Of a stretch of 64,000 nucleotides of DNA, positions 54,330 to 61,308 are shown piece by piece. The notes under the pieces are model-generated. The model was given only the letters and a program-made list of their open reading frames with translations. It was not told the DNA's origin and did no database searches. Source of the DNA: Streptomyces lydicus (GTDB lineage Bacteria; Actinomycetota; Actinomycetes; Streptomycetales; Streptomycetaceae); the NCBI RefSeq assembly GCF_004125265.1, contig NZ_RDTE01000003.1, positions 2,728,001 to 2,792,000 of the forward strand, in the 5' to 3' direction. Each line of letters begins with the position of its first letter. Position 1 is the first letter of the stretch. A program made the position numbers and the translations under genes.

Positions 54330-55103
54330 ATGGCGGCGGTCGGGCAGGTCATTCGGTCGGAGTGGACCAAGATCAGGTCGGTGCGGTCCACGGTGTGGAC
54401 GCTGGGCGTCGCCGTCGTGGTCACCGTGGGGCTGGGTGTGGTGATCTGCAGCCTGACCAGCAGCGACTTCAACTCGATGCCGGCCAGGGCCCGGCTGTCG
54501 TTCGACGCCACCAACATCAGCTTCGCCGGGATGGGGCTGGGCCAGCTGGCGATGATCGTCTTCGGGGTGCTGGTGGTGTCGAACGAGTACAGCACCGGCA
54601 TGATCCGCGCCTCGCTGGCCGCCGTACCGCAGCGCGGCACCTTCCTGTTCTGCAAGCTGCTGGTGGCCACCGCACTGGTCTTCGTCGTCGGCCTGGTGAC
54701 CAGCTTTGTGACGTTCTTCGCCGGGCAGTCGGCGCTGGGCGACCTCCGGGCGCATATCGGGGATCCGGGTGTGCTGCGCGCGGTGATCGGCGGCGGGCTC
54801 TATATGACGCTCATCGCGCTGTTCTCGATGGCGGTGGCCACCATGCTGCGGAGTCCGATGCTTTCGCTGGGCATTCTGATGCCGTTCTTCTTCCTCATTT
54901 CCAATATTCTCGGAAATGTCACGGCGACCCGGAAAATCGGCCGCTTTCTGCCGGACCAGGCGGGTTCAAAGATCATGCAAGTGGTGACGCCCGCCAACAG
55001 CGATGTGCCGTACGGCCCGTGGGGCGGGCTGGGAATCATGATCGCCTGGACGGCCGCGGCACTCATCGGCGGGTTCGTACTCCTCAAAAGGCGCGACGCA
55101 TAA
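54330..55103 (+). CDS. ABC-2-type permease 1
   Basis: A 257-residue integral membrane protein with six predicted helices (for example TLGVAVVVTVGLGVVICSL, LAMIVFGVLVVSNEY, ALVFVVGLVTSFVTFFAG). It begins with VIRSEWTKIRSVRST, the amphipathic start typical of ABC-2 permeases, and carries NEYSTGMIRASL. A GAGGAGC ribosome site lies within the end of the preceding gene. It forms the exporter with ATPase 1. Confidence 0.9.
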   Translation: MAAVGQVIRSEWTKIRSVRSTVWTLGVAVVVTVGLGVVICSLTSSDFNSMPARARLSFDATNISFAGMGLGQLAMIVFGVLVVSNEYSTGMIRASLAAVPQRGTFLFCKLLVATALVFVVGLVTSFVTFFAGQSALGDLRAHIGDPGVLRAVIGGGLYMTLIALFSMAVATMLRSPMLSLGILMPFFFLISNILGNVTATRKIGRFLPDQAGSKIMQVVTPANSDVPYGPWGGLGIMIAWTAAALIGGFVLLKRRDA

Positions 55104-55160
55104 CGATCGCGCCTGGTGGAGGGCGCCGGGCGGGTAGCCGGCAAGCCCCACAGTCGCCAA

Positions 55161-55212
55161 GCCGCCGGGCGGCCGGGCCGCCGGGCCGCCGGGCCGCCGG
55201 GCCGCCGGGCCG
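55161..55212. repeat. 9-bp GC tandem repeat
   Basis: About five copies of GGGCCGCCG lie between the two ABC pairs. Confidence 0.7.
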
Positions 55213-55352
55213 CAAGACGGCAAATCCGGGGCCCGGCGGGGCAGTCGGGAGCATGAGGAATTGACGGGAACCGTCAACGGCCGGATAGCCTCCTAACCCT
55301 CACGGGGGCACGAGGGCGCCTCTGCCCCGACGATCTCGCGAGGGGCGGAGAA

Positions 55353-56624
55353 TTGATCGAGGCAGTCGGCCTGACGAAGCGCTACGGCGCCAAGACGGCC
55401 GTGTACAACCTGTCGTTCCAGGTAAGGCCGGGCACGGTGACCGGCTTCCTGGGGCCCAACGGCTCCGGTAAGTCGACCACCATGCGCATGATTCTGGGCC
55501 TGGACGCACCGACCTCGGGGCGGGCCACCATCGCCGGCCACCCCTTCCGCAGCCTCTCCAACGCTCCGCGCCAGGTGGGCGCGCTGCTCGATGCCAAGGC
55601 CGTGCACGGCGGCCGCAGCGCGCGCCAGCATCTGCTCTCGCTCGCCCAGCTGTCCGGTATTCCCGCCCGCCGGGTCGACGAGGTGCTGGGGGTGGTCGGT
55701 CTGCAGGACGTCGCGGGGCGGCGCTCCAAGGGCTTCTCGCTCGGTATGGGCCAGCGGCTGGGCATCGCCGCGGCGCTGCTCGGCGATCCGCAGGTACTGC
55801 TCTTCGACGAGCCGGTCAACGGCCTCGACCCCGAAGGCATCCTGTGGGTGCGCAATCTGATGAAGCAGCTGGCAGCCGAGGGCCGTACGGTCTTCGTCTC
55901 CTCGCATCTGATGAGCGAAATGGCCCTGACCGCCGAGCACTTGATCGTGATCGGCCGTGGGCAGCTGATGGCGGACATGCCGGTCAAGGACTTCATCTCG
56001 GCCAACTCCGCTGATTTCGCCAAGGTGCGCACGCCCGACACCGAGCCGGAACAGCCCGAGAAGCTGACCGCCGCGATCGGTGAGGCCGGCGGGCAGGTCG
56101 TACCCGAGCCGGACGGCGCGCTGCGGGTGACCGGGCTGCCGCTCCCCCGTATCAGCGATGTCGCGCACCTGGCCGGGGTCCGGCTGTGGGAGCTGTCGCC
56201 GCACCAGGCGTCGCTGGAAGAGGCGTATATGCAGCTGACGCAGGGCGCCGTGGACTACCGCTCGACGCACGACCAGCGGGCCGGTCTGCAGGGTGCCCCC
56301 GCCGGGTACGCGCCGCAGGGCGCCGCACCGCAGGGGTTCGCGGGCGGACCCGGATACCCGGCCGGGCAGCCGGGCCAGGCACCGGCCGGCGTTCCCGGCC
56401 AGGGGCAGCAAAACCCGTACGCCCAGCAGGATCCGTACGCCCAGCAGGCGGCCGGGGCGGCTCCGGGGCCGGGCTATCCGCCGCCGGCGCAGGCGCAAGG
56501 CCACCCGTACGGGGGACCCGAGTCTTACGGCGCACCTCACCCGTACGGGCAACAGCCCGCCGCGCCCATGCCGCCCGCCGCCCCCGCCGCCCAGCCCACG
56601 CCGCACCACGAGGACGCCCGATGA
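55353..56624 (+). CDS. ABC-2-type transporter ATP-binding protein 2
   Basis: A 423-residue ATPase closely similar to ATPase 1 (GPNGSGKS, SLGMGQRLGIAAALLGDP, LLFDEPVNGLDPEG, SSHLMSE). The start is TTG 55353 with GGGGCGGAG immediately upstream. After about residue 305 it has a long Gly/Pro/Gln/Tyr-rich tail with NPYAQQDPYAQQ-type repeats, unlike its paralogue. The stop overlaps the permease start (ATGA). The tail and the repeat-rich N-terminus of the next protein face each other and may interact. Confidence 0.92.
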   Translation: MIEAVGLTKRYGAKTAVYNLSFQVRPGTVTGFLGPNGSGKSTTMRMILGLDAPTSGRATIAGHPFRSLSNAPRQVGALLDAKAVHGGRSARQHLLSLAQLSGIPARRVDEVLGVVGLQDVAGRRSKGFSLGMGQRLGIAAALLGDPQVLLFDEPVNGLDPEGILWVRNLMKQLAAEGRTVFVSSHLMSEMALTAEHLIVIGRGQLMADMPVKDFISANSADFAKVRTPDTEPEQPEKLTAAIGEAGGQVVPEPDGALRVTGLPLPRISDVAHLAGVRLWELSPHQASLEEAYMQLTQGAVDYRSTHDQRAGLQGAPAGYAPQGAAPQGFAGGPGYPAGQPGQAPAGVPGQGQQNPYAQQDPYAQQAAGAAPGPGYPPPAQAQGHPYGGPESYGAPHPYGQQPAAPMPPAAPAAQPTPHHEDAR

Positions 56625-58024
56625 CCAGCCCTCAGCAGCCGCAGCCCCAGCCGCAGCCTGAGCGCGGACCCCACGACACCGGCGCGCAGCAGCAGCCGAT
56701 GCCGGCCGCGCCCCCGATGCCGCCCCCCGCCCCGCAGGGCCCCGCACCGCAGCAGCAGGGCACCCCGGCCCAGGCACAGCCCACCGGTCCGGAGCAGCCC
56801 GCGCAGCAGCCGGCGCCGCAGCAGCACGCGCCCGCCAAGGAGGCCGGCACGATGATGCTCCAGGCCCAGCAGGCACCCGGGCAGCCCGCACCGGCCAAGG
56901 AAGCGGGCACGATGATGCTCCAGGCCCAGCAGGCACCCGGCCGGCCCGCACCGGCCCAAGAGGCGGGCACCATGACGCTCCAGGCCCAGCAGGCTCCGCA
57001 GGCCCAGCAGGCCCAGCAGCCGCCCGTGCCGCAGCCGCTGGCCGCGCACGGACCGGGCAAGGACGCGGGCACGATGATGCTCCAGGCCCAGGCCCAGGCA
57101 CCGGCCCAGGGGCAGGCACCGGCACCGGTTCAGGCACCGGCCCCCCAGGGCCAGGTTCAGGGCCAGGCCCCCCAGCCTCCCGCCCAGCCGCACCCCCAGC
57201 AGGCCTACGCCGGCGGACCGGGCGGCTATGTCTCGCCCATCCCGGTGCGCCCCACCCACCTCGGCCATGCGCTGCTCTCCGAGTGGACGAAGATCCGCTC
57301 CGTGCAGTCGACGCTCTGGACGGCGGGCGTGATGATCCTCCTGACGGTGGGCATCGGCCTGCTGACGGGCTCGGTCGTCGCCGGGCACAGCGACACGCTC
57401 GGCCCCGACTCCCCCCTGAGCTACGGCACCTTCGGGATGATGATGGGCCTGATCCCCCTGATCACCCTGGGCGTGCTGGTGATCTCCTCCGAGTACGGCA
57501 CCGGAATGGTCCGCACCACCCTCACGGCCTGCCCGGCCCGCGCCCGGATCCTGACCGCCAAGGCGATCGTCTTCTTCGTCCTGAGCTTCGTCCTCGCCCT
57601 GGTGACCACGACCGTGGTGGCCCTCGCGCAGTACTCCATGGTCAGCGGCCTGCAGATCAAGAACGAACCGACCGGCGGGGACTGGTTCAAGGCCACGGTC
57701 GGGGTGAGCCTCTTCGTCGCCATGATCGGGCTGCTCTCGCTGGCCGTCGGCGCCCTGCTGCGGCACTCCGCGGGCGCGATCACGCTCATGATCGGCGTCT
57801 ATCTGCTGCCGTTGGTGCTGGCGATCTTCATGCAGGCGGAGAGCCTCAAGGACATCCAGATCTGGCTGCTGGAGTACGCGCTCCCCAGCCAGCTCGGCGT
57901 GATGTTCAGCAGCAGCCTCATCAACTCCGGCCCGTCCGGCTGGGACCCCCTGTTGATCGTCACGGGCCTGACGGCCGTCACCCTCGGTGCCGCCTACGCG
58001 GTCATCAACAAGCGCGACGTCTGA
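56621..58024 (+). CDS. ABC-2-type permease 2 with long Gln/Pro-rich N-terminal extension
   Basis: A 467-residue protein. Residues 1-205 are a cytoplasmic, disordered Gln/Pro/Ala region holding three exact 20-residue repeats centred on KEAGTMMLQAQQAPG (one with TMTLQ) and a fourth GKDAGTMMLQAQ. From LLSEWTKIRSVQST (about 220) it is a standard six-helix ABC-2 permease with SSEYGTGMVRTTL, paralogous to permease 1. It is translated together with ATPase 2. The repeated threonine-containing motif may be a phosphorylation or docking site; that is inference. Confidence 0.9.
   Translation: MTSPQQPQPQPQPERGPHDTGAQQQPMPAAPPMPPPAPQGPAPQQQGTPAQAQPTGPEQPAQQPAPQQHAPAKEAGTMMLQAQQAPGQPAPAKEAGTMMLQAQQAPGRPAPAQEAGTMTLQAQQAPQAQQAQQPPVPQPLAAHGPGKDAGTMMLQAQAQAPAQGQAPAPVQAPAPQGQVQGQAPQPPAQPHPQQAYAGGPGGYVSPIPVRPTHLGHALLSEWTKIRSVQSTLWTAGVMILLTVGIGLLTGSVVAGHSDTLGPDSPLSYGTFGMMMGLIPLITLGVLVISSEYGTGMVRTTLTACPARARILTAKAIVFFVLSFVLALVTTTVVALAQYSMVSGLQIKNEPTGGDWFKATVGVSLFVAMIGLLSLAVGALLRHSAGAITLMIGVYLLPLVLAIFMQAESLKDIQIWLLEYALPSQLGVMFSSSLINSGPSGWDPLLIVTGLTAVTLGAAYAVINKRDV
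56829..57008 (+). repeat. 60-bp tandem repeat in the permease 2 gene
   Basis: Three tandem 60-bp units (56829, 56889, 56949) encode 20-residue repeats; a partial fourth lies at 57052-57090. The second and first units are nearly identical. Confidence 0.9.
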
Positions 58025-58028
58025 GACG

Positions 58029-58076
58029 GTCCGGCCGCTCCCTGGCGCCCCCGAGGCACCGAGGAGCGGCCGGGAC
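58029..58076. terminator. Bidirectional terminator after permease 2
   Basis: CCGGCCGCTCC pairs with GGAGCGGCCGG, with one bulged base before an outer GTC/GAC pairing, between convergent genes. Confidence 0.7.
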
Positions 58077-58108
58077 GTCGCCGTGAGCCCCGAAAGGGAG
58101 TATCCGCC

Positions 58109-58456
58109 CTAGTAACGAGGCGCGTTACGGGACCGCTGGAGCCGCGCGCTCCGGCGGTTTCGTGCGTTCCAGCACGCCTTGTGCCAGTGCCGGCGGTCGT
58201 CGACGTCACCGTGCTGCGGCCAGGCGACCACATGCGGGACCCCGGGCGGAATCTCCTGGTCGCAGCCGGGGCAGCGGTAGCGCTTGGCCGCGCCGCCGCC
58301 CCCGACGTGCCGCACGACCCAGTCCTCGCCGCGCCACTCCTCGGTGGTCTCCCAGCCGCCGCTGCCGGGAGGCGCCCCCATCCGGCCGTAGGGGTCACCG
58401 CCCGTGCGGTCGATGGGCTTCGCACCGCCGTGCTGGCGGTTTCGGCGCGGGGACAC
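58109..58456 (-). CDS. Small zinc-ribbon-like protein
   Basis: A 115-residue protein of unknown function. A Gly/Asp-rich N-terminus leads into WRGEDWVVRHVGG, then a putative zinc site formed by CPGC, HVVAWP and HWHKACWNARN (Cys-X2-Cys with His/Cys about 30 residues on), and a basic C-terminus. Homologues in Streptomyces are often named ATP/GTP-binding protein, but no P-loop is present. GTG 58456 has GAGGTG upstream. It is divergent from the monooxygenase gene; the 186-bp gap shows no other feature. Confidence 0.75.
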   Translation of the reverse strand: MSPRRNRQHGGAKPIDRTGGDPYGRMGAPPGSGGWETTEEWRGEDWVVRHVGGGGAAKRYRCPGCDQEIPPGVPHVVAWPQHGDVDDRRHWHKACWNARNRRSARLQRSRNAPRY

Positions 58457-58642
58457 AGAACACCTCGGCTATGTACGGAGTCACGGGCTGTCACCAGCGT
58501 ACGCGGCGCGGTCAGGGGTGGACGCCGCTCGGCAGGATTCTGCGATCATCGGGAAATTTCGCATCAGGCCGTGCCCTTGGCACGTGTCACACGTTGTTGC
58601 CTGTAAGGGGGAGTCGCGTCGGCTGCGAGGAGGCAGAGAGCG

Positions 58643-59692
58643 ATGCGCGTTGGGGCTTTCATCCTGGCCGCTCAATTCCCCGGTCAGGGACAGGGGGAAG
58701 CACTGCACCGCGCGGTGCGCTCCGCGGAGGTCGCGGAGGAGGCCGGACTCGACGATGTCTGGCTGGCGGAACACCACTTCGTACCCTATGGCGTCTGCCC
58801 GAACGCGGCGACGCTGGCCGGGCTGCTGCTGGGCCGGACCCGCAGGATCGGCGTCGGGACGGCGGTGAGCGTGCTGCCGACCCAGCATCCGGTGGCACTC
58901 GGTGAACAGGCGGCGCTGCTGCATCTCACCTCCGACGGGCGGTTCACGCTCGGCGTCGGCCGGGGCGGCCCCTGGGTCGATCTGGAGGTGTTCGGTTCCG
59001 GACTCGAAGCGTATGACCACGGCTTCCCGGAATCGCTCGATCTGCTGATGCGCTGGCTGCGGGAGCCCCGGGTCGGCGCGCAGGGCGAGCGCTATACGTT
59101 CCGCGAAGTGGCGGTGGTACCGCGTCCGGCCGAGGCGCTGACCGATCCGGACGATCCGGGAGCCGGCCCTCCGGGCCCGCCGGTCGTCGTCGCCTGCACC
59201 TCCCCCTCGTCGGTGCGCACGGCGGCCGCGCGCGGGCTGCCCATGCTGCTGGGCATGCACTGCGGCGACGAGGAGAAGGCGGAGATGGTCGCGCTGTGGC
59301 GGGCGGCCGCGCGGGAGGCCGGGCTGGACGGCGACGAGGTGGCCGCGGCCGGGCATGTCTCGGCCGGCGTGGTGCAGATCGCCGACGACCGCGAGGCCGC
59401 GCGGGAGACCCTGACGAAGGCGATGCCCGGCTGGCTGCGGCAGGGGCTGGGCGCCCATGTGACGGTCGACGGCCGCTACCGCACGATGCGCGATCCGCAG
59501 GCCTATACGGAGTTGCTGTGCGGGCTGCACCCCGTCGGTCCGCCGCAGTGGTGCGCGGACCGGCTGGCGGCGACCTCGGAGCGTACGGGCATCACCCGCT
59601 TCGCGCTGCTCGTCGAGGGCTCCGGCGACCTTGCGGCGACGGAGGAGAACGTCCGCCGGCTGGGCACGGAGGTGCTGTCGCAGTTGCAGTGA
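58643..59692 (+). CDS. LLM-class flavin/F420-dependent oxidoreductase
   Basis: A 349-residue bacterial-luciferase-like TIM-barrel protein with DDVWLAEHHF, RRIGVGTAVSVLPTQHPVALGEQ, TLGVGRGG and a C-terminal TRFALLVEG segment. Family members use FMNH2 or reduced F420; which cofactor and what substrate cannot be decided from this sequence. ATG 58643 lies after a purine-rich GAGGAGGCAGAGAGCG. It is a single-gene unit convergent with the SCO5389-family gene. Confidence 0.9.
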   Translation: MRVGAFILAAQFPGQGQGEALHRAVRSAEVAEEAGLDDVWLAEHHFVPYGVCPNAATLAGLLLGRTRRIGVGTAVSVLPTQHPVALGEQAALLHLTSDGRFTLGVGRGGPWVDLEVFGSGLEAYDHGFPESLDLLMRWLREPRVGAQGERYTFREVAVVPRPAEALTDPDDPGAGPPGPPVVVACTSPSSVRTAAARGLPMLLGMHCGDEEKAEMVALWRAAAREAGLDGDEVAAAGHVSAGVVQIADDREAARETLTKAMPGWLRQGLGAHVTVDGRYRTMRDPQAYTELLCGLHPVGPPQWCADRLAATSERTGITRFALLVEGSGDLAATEENVRRLGTEVLSQLQ

Positions 59693-59821
59693 CCGGGCCC
59701 GGTACGGCGGACGGCATACGGAGGCCGTGGGCGGGTGACGGTGGCGATGCCTGCGATGCGCCGGTGCGTTGGCGCCGTACGAGAGAGCGGCACGGGGGAA
59801 CGGTCGCCCTGCTGTAAGTGG

Positions 59822-59878
59822 TGCTGCCGCTGGCGCACCGGCACGGTGCGGGTCACCACCGAGTGCGCAGCGGCAGCA
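59822..59878. terminator. Bidirectional terminator between the LLM gene and the SCO5389-family gene
   Basis: A 16-bp stem (TGCTGCCGCTG..CGCAC with its complement, one bulged base) with an inner hairpin, placed between convergent stops. Confidence 0.75.
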
Positions 59879-59885
59879 ACGTCGT

Positions 59886-60278
59886 TCAGCAGTCGCGGAG
59901 TTCGGGCGACTGGTTCAGCAGCTGACCCCGTATGGAGGTGAAGCGGGCCAGGCGGTCGTCCACCACCGGGTCGAGCGGGAAAACCGCGACACGGTGGCAG
60001 TTCTGAAAGGCGAGCCGCACACCGAAGTGGCGCTCAAGGGAACCACGGATGGCGTCACTCGCCAGCGCGCGCAGCAGCTGGCCGCGCGCCTGCTCGTCCG
60101 GCGGCGGCGTCTGGTTGTCGGCGAACTCTCCGCCGTCCACCTTCAGCTGGGCCACCAGAGAGCTGATCATCCCCCATGCATAGGGCAGGGAGGTCCGGAC
60201 GCAGTCGACAAATGCGGCTTCGTCGACCTCGCCTCGCTCGGCCTGTTCGAGGAGGGCCGGTGAGACGTCGAGCGACAT
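59886..60278 (-). CDS. SCO5389-family protein
   Basis: A 130-residue cytoplasmic protein, MSLDVSPALLEQAERGEVDE at the start and CHRVAVFPLDPVVDDRL near the end, matching what is catalogued as the SCO5389 family in actinobacteria. No catalytic motif is evident; predicted helices with two conserved cysteines (FVDCVRTSLPY and FQNCHRV). It is next to and divergent from nucS. Function unknown. Confidence 0.82.
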   Translation of the reverse strand: MSLDVSPALLEQAERGEVDEAAFVDCVRTSLPYAWGMISSLVAQLKVDGGEFADNQTPPPDEQARGQLLRALASDAIRGSLERHFGVRLAFQNCHRVAVFPLDPVVDDRLARFTSIRGQLLNQSPELRDC

Positions 60279-60513
60279 GAGGTTCTCCTCTCGCGGACCC
60301 GCCGGGACGGACGGGGCCTAGGGACGGGACTGGGGGCATTGCGACGGAGCGTGTTCGATTCACAACCCCCCGCTGTAACGGTATGCCGCGCAAGGGGCCC
60401 GCACCAGGAGATTGCACATACAACCGGCCATTGGTGAGCGCCGGGGGTGCGGGGATTTCCCCCGTAAAGGCACAGTGATCCAGGGCGAATCGCGTGGGGG
60501 GCCTCCGGTCGAG

Positions 60514-60519
60514 TAGCGT
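60514..60519 (+). promoter_or_regulatory. Predicted -10 box of a leaderless nucS transcript
   Basis: TAGCGT ends 8 nt before the nucS ATG and no ribosome site is visible. Confidence 0.4.
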
Positions 60520-60527
60520 TTCGCCCC

Positions 60528-61190
60528 ATGCGTCTCGTCATCGCCCGCTGCTCCGTGGACTACGCGGGCCGGCTCACCGCCCATCTCCCCTCGGCCCCTC
60601 GCCTCATCCTGGTGAAGGCGGACGGCTCCGTCTCCATTCACGCGGACGACCGGGCCTACAAACCCCTCAACTGGATGTCGCCGCCCTGCACTCTCAAGGA
60701 GGGCGACGGTGAGGTGTGGACCGTCGAGAACAAGGGCGGCGAGAAGCTGATCATCACCCTCGAGGAGGTCATGCACGACTCCTCGCACGAGCTCGGCGTC
60801 GACCCGGGGCTCATCAAGGACGGGGTGGAGGCGCACCTCCAGGAGCTGCTGGCGGACCGGATCGAAACCTTGGGCGAGGGATACTCGCTGATTCGGCGTG
60901 AATACCCCACTGCCATCGGCCCGGTGGATATCTTGTGCCGGGACGCCGACAACCAGACCGTCGCCGTCGAGATCAAGCGGCGTGGTGAGATCGACGGAGT
61001 CGAGCAGCTCACCCGCTATCTCGAACTCCTCAACCGTGACCCGCACTTGGCGCCGGTGAAGGGCATCTTCGCGGCACAGGAGATCAAGCCGCAGGCGCGG
61101 GTGCTGGCCACCGACCGCGGTATCGGCTGCGTCGTCCTGGACTACGACGCGCTGCGTGGCATCGAGGACGACAAGCTGCGTCTGTTCTGA
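60528..61190 (+). CDS. nucS: NucS/EndoMS mismatch-specific endonuclease
   Basis: NucS (220 residues) cleaves both strands at mismatched bases and is the non-canonical mismatch-repair enzyme of actinobacteria and archaea that lack MutS/MutL. The N-terminal DNA-binding/dimer domain (1-100) starts [16 protein letters not shown]. The C-terminal RecB-like nuclease domain has [20 protein letters not shown] with D134, E148 and K150. The last residues DDKLRLF form the expected sliding-clamp-binding motif. Length and motifs are normal. Confidence 0.96.
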   Translation: MRLVIARCSVDYAGRLTAHLPSAPRLILVKADGSVSIHADDRAYKPLNWMSPPCTLKEGDGEVWTVENKGGEKLIITLEEVMHDSSHELGVDPGLIKDGVEAHLQELLADRIETLGEGYSLIRREYPTAIGPVDILCRDADNQTVAVEIKRRGEIDGVEQLTRYLELLNRDPHLAPVKGIFAAQEIKPQARVLATDRGIGCVVLDYDALRGIEDDKLRLF

Positions 61191-61229
61191 CCCCGCGGGC
61201 CCCGGGAGCGGCGGCCGCACCGTACGCGC

Positions 61230-61271
61230 ACAGCGCGAGGGCCCGGTACGAGTACCGGGCCCTCGCGCTGT
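61230..61271. terminator. Bidirectional terminator after nucS
   Basis: A perfect 20-bp stem (ACAGCGCGAGGGCCCGGTAC and complement) with a 2-nt loop, between nucS and the convergent ATPase gene. Confidence 0.9.
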
Positions 61272-61308
61272 CTGCCGTCACGGCCGCCGGCCGGGAGGCG
61301 CGGGGCCG

